Shown in pieces: positions 48,570-57,600 of a DNA stretch of 64,000 nucleotides. Both the position numbers and the translations under genes were made by a program. Within the stretch, counting starts at the first letter, position 1. Each line of letters starts with the position of its first letter. The notes under the pieces are model-generated. The model ran no database searches and had not been told where the DNA came from. It was given only the letters and a program-made list of their open reading frames with translations. The DNA is from Methyloprofundus sp. (GTDB taxonomy: Bacteria > Pseudomonadota > Gammaproteobacteria > Methylococcales > Methylomonadaceae), in assembly GCA_016592635.1 (NCBI GenBank), contig AP023240.1, forward strand, positions 3,017,630 to 3,081,629. Reading direction: 5' to 3'.

Positions 48570-48763
48570 GGGGGTAAGCGAAGCGCCTCTTCCAGAATGA
48601 GTATGCGTTTTTTCTGCTCGGAAATAACACCGGATTTGATCTCGACAACACGTGTCAATTCATCAATGGCCTGATCTTTTTCAAACAACAAAGCAACACT
48701 CTCCGGTAGCAAAGAACAGGCTTTATCTTGTTGTTTTTTATTTGAAATATCGGCTGAAGTCAT
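48570..48763 (-). pseudogene. IS66 tnpC, N-terminal fragment
   Basis: About 60 codons of the IS66 transposase N-terminus with its characteristic leucine-zipper (SVALLFEKDQAIDELTRVVE, then KKRILILEEALRL). The frame breaks off at the IS3 border just before the zinc-finger region, so the protein is not functional. Confidence 0.75.
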
Positions 48764-48809
48764 GCTGATATTATAGCATTTTCAGAGGCAATAATGAACG
48801 TAAAAACAC

Positions 48810-49175
48810 TTAAAAAACAGACTCATATTGGAGTTTTTTATGGCCTTGCATTGCACTGATATCAAAGCCGTCAAGTAGCCAATTTAACTGCTGCCCTGTT
48901 AAGGTAAATGTCTCGTTATCGCCTTTGGGCCACTTAAATTTTTCTTCTGCCAATGATTTGTAATACAGTACAAAACCATTATCTTCCCAGAACAAACATT
49001 TGATCTTGTTCCGCCGTTTATTGGTAAAGGCGTACAAATGCCCTTCAAAAGGATTATGTCCTAACTCGCACTCAACAATAGCCGATAGCCCTCGATGCGA
49101 CTTGCGAAAATCAACGGGCTGTCGGTACAGATATACCTCTGTTAAAGTTAGAGCCGGACGCATGACAACCGTCAT
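48810..49175 (-). CDS. IS66-family accessory protein TnpB
   Basis: A 121-residue IS66 Orf2-like protein with the hallmark VYLYRQPVDFRKSHRGLSAI (about 14-33), NPFEGHLYAFTNKRRNKIKC and LFWEDNGFVLYYKSLAEEKF. It is needed for IS66 transposition but has no known catalytic role. It overlaps tnpA by 4 bases. Its element is truncated, so it is probably no longer used. Confidence 0.92.
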   Translation of the reverse strand: MTVVMRPALTLTEVYLYRQPVDFRKSHRGLSAIVECELGHNPFEGHLYAFTNKRRNKIKCLFWEDNGFVLYYKSLAEEKFKWPKGDNETFTLTGQQLNWLLDGFDISAMQGHKKLQYESVF

Positions 49176-49486
49176 CGCAACAGCTCAAGCAAGGGTTGAA
49201 TGAATTGCATATTACCTGGCGTAATACCTTCCAATCGTGTGCCGTCATTAAATTGTAAGGATAATCCAATGGCAGGATCAGGTGAGGACTCCTCACCAAC
49301 CTGAATACGTGAAAACCCAAAGTGGTCAGTGGACTTTACTGTCGATTTGCATTTCCAGTAGCTGAACTTTTGCGGGCATAAATCGTGCTGTCGGCAATAA
49401 GCCGCTTGAGATTGCCCTGATGCTTCCCAGTGCTCTATATGAATAGGCCAGAAAGTTTTAGCCTGTACTTTTTCTAATGCCGCCAT
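49172..49486 (-). CDS. IS66-family accessory protein TnpA
   Basis: A 104-residue IS66 Orf1-like protein with an N-terminal HTH-like segment (HIEHWEASGQSQAAYCRQHD, then QKFSYWKCK). It is the first gene of the IS66 element, starting 85 bp inside the GTAAGCGCTC terminus. Confidence 0.88.
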   Translation of the reverse strand: MAALEKVQAKTFWPIHIEHWEASGQSQAAYCRQHDLCPQKFSYWKCKSTVKSTDHFGFSRIQVGEESSPDPAIGLSLQFNDGTRLEGITPGNMQFIQPLLELLR

Positions 49487-49571
49487 TTAAAATCCCCGTG
49501 GTATTTAACAATGGGAATAGTGTTGCATTAATGTGAGTTGCTGGGAATTACGCTGAGAATTGAGCGCTTAC

Positions 49572-50136
49572 TTTTAAAGAGGCCTATAATGCACAACCCA
49601 AACCCAAAAAGGGCAAAAACCACAAACCCTCAAAAGCCGGCAAAGTACTGAGCCTGATTAATAAACTGTACGTGATTGAACGAGGAATCAAAACACTTTC
49701 GGTGAATGAAAAGTATCTGCAGCGTCAACAGAAAAGCATCCCGGTACTAAATCAGCTTAAAGCCTATCTGGAAGATAACCGGCATAAAGTGCCTAAAGAC
49801 AGCCTGACAGGCAAGGCAATGACTTATCTTAGTAACCAGTGGGATAAGCTTAATGTGTATTGCAGCAATGGGGAGCTCAACATAAGCAATATTCTGGCGG
49901 AAAATGCGATTCGACCCTTTGTAATAGGGCGCAAAGCCTGGTTATTTTCTGATACACCTGCGGGGGCTCATGCCAGTGCCGTACATTACAGCCTGATAGA
50001 AACGGCCAAAGCAAACGGATTGGAGCCTTATGAATATCTTAAGCAGGTACTAACTGCTTTACCTGATGCTGATACGGTTGATAAAGTGGAGGCATTGCTG
50101 CCTTGGAATATTAAAAAATCTGGCATTTCTGAATAG
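49572..50136 (+). pseudogene. IS66 tnpC, C-terminal fragment
   Basis: About 185 codons without their own start: FKEAYNAQPKPKKGKNHKPS, then NISNILAENAIRPFVIGRKA, WLFSDTPAGAHASAVHYSLI and ETAKANGLEPYEYLKQVL. These match the C-terminal catalytic end (with the last acidic residue) of IS66 transposases. The longest ATG-like start within it (49672) is internal. Confidence 0.85.
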
Positions 50137-50164
50137 GGCAAGTACGTGCTTTATTGAGCGCTTA
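49572..50164 (+). mobile_element. IS66-family element, copy B, right-end remnant
   Basis: The last part of a tnpC gene in plus orientation, followed by the terminus GAGCGCTTAC at 50155-50164. Its left side abuts the left terminus of copy A exactly, suggesting that copy A inserted into copy B (or that one element was rearranged by inversion). Confidence 0.75.
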
Positions 50165-50391
50165 CTTAAAGACTGTCAGTGGTTGCAGCAATTACACACT
50201 TATGGCTTGCTTTTCGGCCTGAAGATGATTATTGTATTTTGCGTGCCTACATGAGACAAAGAGAAATATTAGTATCCAGTCTATCAACACATATTCAACA
50301 CATGCAGAAAGCTCTTAGGCAAATGAATATTTTACTAGATAGAGCTAACTCAAAAACTCATAGAGCAAAAAGCAAAATGTTGCCTCATTGA
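50165..50391 (+). pseudogene. IS110-family transposase fragment with a frameshift
   Basis: Frame 1 reads KDCQWLQQLHTYGLL, then one shift leads to FRPEDDYCILRAYMRQREIL and IQHMQKALRQMNILLDRANS. Both are typical of the DEDD-domain to linker region of IS110 transposases. About 75 codons survive, with neither end present. Confidence 0.75.
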
Positions 50392-50915
50392 CTTCCTTGA
50401 TAACCAAGCAGGCAGTATTTTGCGTAAGGGATAGAAAAAAAATAAGATTTCAGCAAAACCAACTGCTTTTTCATGAACACAAAAAAATGCCGGACCAATA
50501 CCAGCAAGTTCATGACCAAGAAGATACTACGAATCCACGCTTCTGATGTACGTTGAGTTTTGGCTCGAATGTAGTTTAGATTGTAGCCGTTTTTGCCTTG
50601 ACCGAACTTGCCTTCAATCGGAATTCGTTGACGATAATCAGTGAGTCGCTGTTGTTTTTCTTGTTTTAGTTGCTGAGCATTGTCTTCTGTCACTTTTTTC
50701 GGCCTGCCCAGCGGCTTGCCGGCGAAGCGGATACCTTTTTCCTTGAGATAGGCTCGGTTTTTACGGGTTCCATAGATGGGATCCGCATGTACGCTTTCGG
50801 GATAGTGCCCCAGTCGTGCGGCGTAGTTTTCGACTTGTGCCATGAGGTCTTGCCCTTCGTTAAAGGCATTCCAGTCCAGTACCCAGTTGATAGAATGATT
50901 GTTGTAGACAATCTA
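50385..50915 (-). pseudogene. IS5/IS1182-type transposase, C-terminal fragment
   Basis: The frame runs in from about 50915 (NNHSINWVLDWNAFNEGQDL) through ESVHADPIYGTRKNRAYLKE, RFAGKPLGRPKK and IPIEGKFGQGKNGYNLNYIR to a stop at 50385. The Glu in the IEGKFG motif is the last DDE residue. The N-terminal two thirds are missing, so it is inactive. It forms the border to the operon on its right. Confidence 0.82.
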
Positions 50916-50965
50916 ATAATATCTTGACTTTGTGGCTTGGAATTCCTATTCTTTTCTTTGCTTGG

Positions 50966-51316
50966 TTAAAAACCCAAATCTAATGAAAGTAAACCACATA
51001 ATTCATTATTATCATCATCAATATTATCGATGGTCCCTGTCAAGTCTTGCAGAATAGACGTTTTTTTTGCAATTTCCTCATCTAATTTTCTGTTCGACAA
51101 TTGAACATTTTCAAGCTCATTTGTGTATTCCTCTATACTTCGCAGTGTATTATGGGCTTCATCACATATAGAGTTAAATGCTTGGTATAATTCGCCCAAA
51201 GTATTCTGTTGCTTATTTTGCATACTCATAATTTTTATACACTGACTAATGTTTCTTAACATCTCAAGATCATAGTATTCGTCAAATAGGTGCTGTTCAT
51301 ATTGTCGAGTAGACAT
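50966..51316 (-). CDS. Small coiled-coil protein, last gene of the unknown island operon
   Basis: A 116-residue acidic protein of unknown family, almost all helical. A coiled coil spans about 30-100 (EYTNELENVQLSNRKLDEEI AKK region), and it ends DDDNNELCGLLSLDLGF. A strong ribosome-binding site (AAAGGAGA) lies 8 bases before the ATG. It is separated from the rest of the operon by a group II intron in the spacer, so in the spliced RNA it would directly follow the 171-aa gene. It could be a structural or adaptor subunit. Confidence 0.7.
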   Translation of the reverse strand: MSTRQYEQHLFDEYYDLEMLRNISQCIKIMSMQNKQQNTLGELYQAFNSICDEAHNTLRSIEEYTNELENVQLSNRKLDEEIAKKTSILQDLTGTIDNIDDDNNELCGLLSLDLGF

Positions 51317-51349
51317 TTTATGTCTCCTTTATTTTAAGTTATAAAATAC

Positions 51350-52025
51350 GAGGAAACATAATGTCCCTCACAGAACCGTACTTGAAGATTTCCCTCATAC
51401 GGCTCTTCAATTTAACTCACAAACTTACGTGCTTGGCATAGTTGCCTTCAACTTCTACAGACTTGTTTCTATCAAGCGGTGTAGCAGTCACTTTCTCTTC
51501 ATGCACAAGTAGATATAGAAAATATCAATACAAATTTTATTCAGCTCAGTGTTTGACATTGTAAAATATACCTCCTTACGTTAAATTGCTAGTCGCTTCG
51601 AGTGGCTATCACACCTCAATAGGCATTACCCCATTTACACCTCTACTATCAACTAGTCCGACTACCTTGCATAATTGCTCTCTTATCTCTTCGGCTCTAA
51701 GTGCAACATTCAGAAAATACAAGGTTCTCCCAAGTTCCAAAACAATCAATTCATCTACCCGTTACGGACTTAGACCCCGAAACCTTCAATATAGACTTAC
51801 CATAGTGCTTATATTAATGCTGACTTCCAGTAAATGAGAACTTTGGTCAGATATAATGTGAGTAATTACGGAGCTCAACACCTTCACGCTTTCGCATTGT
51901 GGCTGATAGACTGCCCTTGCTACAGCTTCATGCTATTCGTTACTTCCAAACATGTGTAGCTCAGTTACAGGCCTTTTCCTGTGCTGGGTTGTCCAGCTTG
52001 GTTGCCTTAGCTTTGCTTGGCACAC
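51350..52025 (-). ncRNA. Group II intron with internally deleted reverse-transcriptase ORF
   Basis: The 5' end is GTGTGCC (GUGYG consensus) at 52025. Domain V is at 51373-51405, starting GAGCCGTATGAGG, with the AGC triad and a GAAA-type loop, and closing GTACGGTTC. A domain VI-like stem (GAGG...CCTC) follows. In domain IV, GGAGG and an ATG open the short frame MSNTELNKICID, and shortly after comes a carboxy-terminal remnant RNKSVEVEGNYAKHVSL, so the reverse-transcriptase body has been deleted. The 3' end is uncertain by about 10 bases and no branch A is obvious. It fills the 730-bp gap between two genes of the operon. Confidence 0.85.
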
Positions 52026-52048
52026 TCATATATATATACTCTAATAAA

Positions 52049-52564
52049 TTAATTATATTTGTCTAATATTTTTTTGAACTCAGCTTGATTTTCATCTGAA
52101 GTTTTGTAAATTTTATCGGCATTCTCTAATAAAACATCTCTAAATTTTTCTTTTAATTCATTCGCTTGTATTTTTTTTACATCAATATTACCATCTATCT
52201 CCTTTAAGGTTTGTAATTTTTCTAATTGTTCTACAGCTGCTTTATCAATTAAACGCTGCAATTCATCAATTTTATTTTTAAGGGAAAAGTGAACACTATC
52301 AATCAAAATGGCATAGTCATCCTGAGTAATATCATTTTTTGACTGCTCTAATAGTAGTAAATCAGCTAAAAGGCGGTCTAAACCATCTTGATATTCATCA
52401 AGGTTAAATTCTTTAGAAAGGGCGGTAACATTTGTCACTGCAGTATTGAGAGAAGCTGATAAAAAATATTTTCTATCACCAGCATCTGATGTTTTTTGTT
52501 GAAGTGTTAGTAACAGTTCTTTTAAAAGGTTTGATTTAGGTATATACAAGTCTTTATCAAACAT
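52049..52564 (-). CDS. Helical protein of the unknown island operon
   Basis: A 171-residue acidic, mostly helical protein (MFDKDLYIPKSNLLKELLLT at the start, coiled coil about 100-160). No family recognised. I start it at the ATG at 52564, where GGAGG lies 5 bases upstream and the start overlaps the kinase-like gene's stop by 8 bases; the frame can be read seven codons further only without a better site. Tight overlap implies coupled translation with the kinase-like protein. Confidence 0.75.
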   Translation of the reverse strand: MFDKDLYIPKSNLLKELLLTLQQKTSDAGDRKYFLSASLNTAVTNVTALSKEFNLDEYQDGLDRLLADLLLLEQSKNDITQDDYAILIDSVHFSLKNKIDELQRLIDKAAVEQLEKLQTLKEIDGNIDVKKIQANELKEKFRDVLLENADKIYKTSDENQAEFKKILDKYN

Positions 52565-54680
52565 CACTTCCTCCGTTCGATACATCCATTAACATAACCA
52601 GTAAAAATATATCCATCTTGATTCTGGTGTTAAAGTCAGAATCAATTTGATCTTCAATACATTTTAAATTAACGAGAATACTCTCAACAGAAAAAAAGTC
52701 TTTTTCGATATATTTTCTATGAGCTTCAGCACACAGCTGTATTGAAGCTGCAGAGTAGAAATGAATATCAATTAGTGAAAAATAATCAGGCTTTACATAA
52801 CTGTCTGAATCTATTAAAGCCCACAAATTTTTGTATATTATTGAGTTACTTGCTTTGTCTTGGATACTTTGCTTAATTAATTCAAATTCTTCATTTACAT
52901 CAAACATCTGTATTTTAAACAATGTGTTTGACATAATAACAGCTAACATTTCAACAATCTCATTATTTTCATCAATTATATTTTTCAGACCATCAAAATT
53001 TATAATTTTTCTCCAGAACTCAATCATGCCATCTACAGTTGAGCCTATGGATGAAGGCGCTCTGTCATGATTACCAACATTCAAATAATCTTTGATAAAA
53101 TCAGCCGTGACTTTTTTGTGCCATTTAGCAGAATCTATTGACGCATTAAAAGACACCTGTATAAACTCAGGGTGGACATACTGCCCGTATTGAACCAGAA
53201 CGGGATAACTCGTAATTTCAAAATCAGGAAACTCCAGCGCCAAATTGAGCGTTTTATCAATTGCTGTATCTATGTCAATTCTTCGGAATGAAACATTTTG
53301 ACTCAAAGAGTCTAATTTGATTTCTTTGAAGTGTTGCTGGTTCAAATATGGATAAACATTCCAATCGAACACCAATGTTGGAAAAATACCATTCAACTGT
53401 AATGGTGATAAATCGATTTGAGCACCAGGATTTAAAGGTAATTCGACTTTATCATATTCGATTTTTAATTCACTGAACGCGACAGGTGCTTTCCAAACAA
53501 GACTAGAATTATGATACAAACGATATAACTCATCACCTTCATTGCTCGAATTTACACCATTTAGATCAAACCAAAGTCTTGATAAGTGTTGAAAACAACT
53601 CAAGGCAGTACACTGGCCTTCTGGGCGCATACTGGGTGCATAAGAAACAACATTATCTTGGCAGACCATACCCATACACTGAAATATTAAATTTTTTAAT
53701 TGGTCTTGATACACTGAATGTGTCGTTTTAAAACACGCCCACGTTGAGAGTTCATCATTCATTAAAATTTGAAAAATACTATGATTGGCATCGGCATTTT
53801 CAATCGCACTCTCCAGCCCATGTTGCTGAAAAAAGCTTTTCAAAATATCCTGATCATAACCGTCAATTGGTTTTCCAAGAAAATCTATATAGTTTTTAGG
53901 GTCATTTGGTTTAATCCTTTGATTGGCTAACTTCATTAGAAATGTATCTTGCATTTGTTTCATATAATCAAGGCTATAGCCCAAACTCATGCGCGACAAA
54001 GCACCAATTAATAACGTTGCTACAGCAAAAAGATCTTTATCGGTAGATGAATCGAATTTTACTTCTGATACGTTTTCAGGGGGTCGGAACCAAGTTGGAT
54101 TCAATAATTCATTATTTTGCCCAACAGCATCAGTGACATCAAAGTCAATCAACATTGCTCTAGCTAGGTCGCCCTCAGAATTAATAATAATATTCAAGGG
54201 TGTTATATCATTGTGTAAATAATTTATCTTAGCATCAGGCGATTCATGACTCTTGAGTGGTACAAAGCGATTCTGATACGAAGGACCCTGCAGGTGATGA
54301 AGTGCATAAAAAATATCCATGAAAGAAAGAATGATCGATTTCAATCGCTCTTCTTCACTGATGTTTGGCTGGCTAATATCGTAAAAATATTGAGCTGCAT
54401 TGATGTTATGAGCTTCTGTATTACCCACTTTACCAGTAATAATACCTTGGCTTTTTCTTCCGCGTGAAAATTCTATATTTGAAAGACTACCAAAATACAA
54501 AGGGGTACGCTGAGAGCTCTGTAGACGAGCATACATGAATTTTTCAATTTCAAACCCCATAGGAAATGCATTAAAACGCATGGGGTCAATTTTTTTCAGG
54601 TGATATGACTGACTCGCGTTAATTTCCTCTACAAGGTCATCATTTAGCTCTAAAATTTCATCTAATTGAATCTGTGTCAC
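52557..54680 (-). CDS. Protein-kinase-like protein of the unknown island operon
   Basis: About 707 residues. The first 260 residues look like a divergent Ser/Thr-type kinase domain. The catalytic loop is INYLHNDITPLNIII (His-x-Asp-(4)-Asn, about 150-164), the metal-binding motif reads MLIDFDVTD (Asp-Phe-Asp in place of Asp-Phe-Gly) and the APE-like motif is WFRPPENVSE (about 198). The usual N-lobe Gly loop and Lys are not obvious. The remaining 450 residues match nothing I know. The GTG at 54680 has GAGGA 8 bases upstream and follows the giant gene's stop by 4 bp; a TTG at 54698 is the longer option. Confidence 0.78.
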   Translation of the reverse strand: MTQIQLDEILELNDDLVEEINASQSYHLKKIDPMRFNAFPMGFEIEKFMYARLQSSQRTPLYFGSLSNIEFSRGRKSQGIITGKVGNTEAHNINAAQYFYDISQPNISEEERLKSIILSFMDIFYALHHLQGPSYQNRFVPLKSHESPDAKINYLHNDITPLNIIINSEGDLARAMLIDFDVTDAVGQNNELLNPTWFRPPENVSEVKFDSSTDKDLFAVATLLIGALSRMSLGYSLDYMKQMQDTFLMKLANQRIKPNDPKNYIDFLGKPIDGYDQDILKSFFQQHGLESAIENADANHSIFQILMNDELSTWACFKTTHSVYQDQLKNLIFQCMGMVCQDNVVSYAPSMRPEGQCTALSCFQHLSRLWFDLNGVNSSNEGDELYRLYHNSSLVWKAPVAFSELKIEYDKVELPLNPGAQIDLSPLQLNGIFPTLVFDWNVYPYLNQQHFKEIKLDSLSQNVSFRRIDIDTAIDKTLNLALEFPDFEITSYPVLVQYGQYVHPEFIQVSFNASIDSAKWHKKVTADFIKDYLNVGNHDRAPSSIGSTVDGMIEFWRKIINFDGLKNIIDENNEIVEMLAVIMSNTLFKIQMFDVNEEFELIKQSIQDKASNSIIYKNLWALIDSDSYVKPDYFSLIDIHFYSAASIQLCAEAHRKYIEKDFFSVESILVNLKCIEDQIDSDFNTRIKMDIFLLVMLMDVSNGGSDV

Positions 54681-54684
54681 TATC

Positions 54685-57600
54685 TTAGTCCTCAGCAATA
54701 ACTATGGCTTCTACAAAATATTTCCTGTCATTTTCAGGGTCATCTTTATCTACAATCAAAACCTCTAACCCATCCCGTAATACTACTTCAATCGAATTAA
54801 ATTCTAAATAATTTGTCGCAGTCACACCACGCTCATAATCACCTTCTAGGAAAATAATTTTTTTGATGTCTGTTGAATCAGTACCGTAACCAGCTTTGTA
54901 ACTGAATGTTTTAAAGGATGAAACGGTGGGTAACTTTGACATTGAGCTATATACAAAATATTTAAGAATATGCTGTGAGATAACATACATGTCAAATAAC
55001 TCACCATCCGAATCAGAAATATCATCCTCATAAGGATAAAATTCTGAATGTATAATTTTAGACATTTGTAAAATACTGTTCGATTGCGATACCTCCACAT
55101 AAACATCAGACAGCTGAGCAAATAAATTTTTCTGAATGTCCTCATCATTATAACAATAATGAGATATTAATGAGATTAAGAAAAATGCTTGTTCGATTAA
55201 CTCAAGAAATATCACCGCCATTGGGTCAGCTGTACGCTCAAGAGGGCGCGCAACAAAAAGAGCTTTTGTTGCGCGCTGGCCATTCACCTCACCTCCTGAA
55301 AACACGAGTGTTAAATCATCAGAACTAGGCTTATTAAGGGCAATGGCAGCTGGCAAAAGAAGCGACGTCGTTTTATCACTTGAAAAAAAGTAATGAGCGA
55401 ATAATTTCACACCACATAACTCAAATAAGACTTTATTCATATCAGGAGTAACTGATGCGAGAATTGATCGTAATTCATGAGTTACCTCCCACTCATGAAT
55501 AATATTTTTTATTCCAGAATCAATCATATCATGTAAATTAATGCCATATTCTGAATCAGGATCTAATTTAGCATCTGTTTTTAACACAAATTCTCTTAGC
55601 GTATTTAATTCTAATGAGACTTTTTCATGACTACTGTTAACAACAGACATAAACGTATTATGTAAAACTTGTGAAAATAGATCATCAGTAGATGGTGCTT
55701 CTAATTTCATCGTTAAAAATAATGCTGCTAAAGGCGTAAGCTCTGCAGGAATAGTGACAAACACACGTTGCTTTGTTGTCCATTCAAAATGATCATTGTG
55801 TGTTAGCTTTGAAGATGCGTCTTCGATCAAACCTCTTTGCTCGAAAATAACATCATCAGCCATTATCTCACCTGAAACTGTTTTAGGAGAATCATCATCA
55901 AAGCTGATTTTTAATTGAGGTCGAATTATTTCTGGCTGTTGAGCATTCAGACTAAAGCGATAGTTATACTCAATGTTATCGTCAAGAAGCTCCTTTTGTA
56001 CTGTATATAGACCTTTCTCTGCTAATGCCTCAATAGCAGAAATTAAATCAGATGTCCATATTAGCTCATCAGATTGTTCAGAGGATAAGATGACTAGAAG
56101 TTTGTTTACCAACGCTAGTATTTCTATCCGGTAATTCTCGTTAGGGTGAATATTGCATAGCTCTGGACGTAAAGCATTAATATTATCATCATCAAAATTT
56201 TGCTCTAAGAAATAAATAATTTCAGTTACATTAAAATCAAAACTTACACCTGCTGAAAATGTTATTTCATCACAAGTTAGAATGTGATCTATATAAATGG
56301 TATCTTCATTTTTTATACGCTCCATTGATAATACAAAGCTATAAGGAGATATTTTTAATATTCTTCCAATAGGTTGATCGTCATGCAACCAAGTAACAAC
56401 CGTATTTGAATTTTTAACATTGAAACTCCCAAGCGCGAAGTAGTTCCCTTCCCTTATTGGTACAATTCTTGTTGACTCTACCAACAATGCTTGAACTTCA
56501 TCTGTTAGCTGGCTAAAACCTTGCCCTACCCAGCTGATCATTTTTCCAAGAGCATCCGGTTTAAGAAGGCGAACATCACCTAAGACATCATCAAACATTT
56601 TCGCCATGGCATGTAGTTCAGCCTTACTTAACAGATTAGTACTATTGATGACCCGCTCTATTTCATGCTGCGGTCGTTGTAGTACCCCTGAAGACTTCAA
56701 TATACACTGGTCTTTATAAACAAGACCTGGTCGAAAACCCTCATCAAAGAAATCTATTTCAACACAATGAGTATTGACAACGATATTACAGTCAGAGTTA
56801 TTTAAATATTGAAAATAACTTCTATTATTTAATCCAAACACATTAATATCAGGAAGCTCACTAAACATAGAAAGAAAACAATCATAGTTACTTCTGGTAA
56901 GCGTTTTAATCTCCGTTAACGGGGGTAAGATAGTTATATCAACCACAGATGACTCAAGATATTTAACAAAGAACAATGCTAATAAGTTGCAGATCTCAGG
57001 GTAATTATCCTGCATTATAGAAGGGATTGGCCCTAAAGAGTATGAAGTAGCATTTTTCTTTAAAACAGCAGAACCATGTTTCAAACCTAACGCCTCACGG
57101 GTAGGTAATTTACGGCTCAAGGTGTTAGGGCTAAAATCAAAATTAAGGTCGTAAAATATGGGATTTAGATCTAAATTAGAAGTAAATTTATCAGGTGACG
57201 AGATTACAACTACTGGCTCCTTACCAATAGACTCTACAAATAAATTATACGCTGAAATTAGCTCTTCATGGTCAAGTAAAAATTGAGCGACTACCTCTCG
57301 AATAACCGCATTATCAGAAGACAACTCTAATATTTCATCCAAAACACGATTTGCGAAATTGACCGATAATATTTCACTTAATTTTTCTATAATTGAACCT
57401 TCAAATAATTTTGCAATCGCCGCAGGTGCCTTTGGAAATCTGGATTTATTGTCCAAATAAAATGTTACGATAAGTGACTGAGCATAATGCACGTTTATTT
57501 CGGCATGCTTTAATAACTGAATATTTTCAGTATTTTCATTCCAAATTAGGCCTGAACGTAAGACTTCACTTGATTGAAAAATAGAATCGTTGTTGATTGC

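Larger units (their letters stand above)
48570..49571 (-). mobile_element. IS66-family element, copy A, 3' part lost
   Basis: The left terminus GTAAGCGCTC is read leftward from 49571, followed by tnpA, tnpB and the first 65 codons of tnpC, which ends at the IS3 border. About 440 or more codons of tnpC and the right end are missing. Confidence 0.82.

Noticed and set aside
46930..48575. Target-site duplication for the IS3-family element
   Set aside because: Bases next to either plausible pair of ends do not repeat; a deletion at one border is more likely.
51586..51837. 83-codon open frame on the plus strand in the 730-bp gap
   Set aside because: It is antisense to the group II intron RNA and has no coding character.
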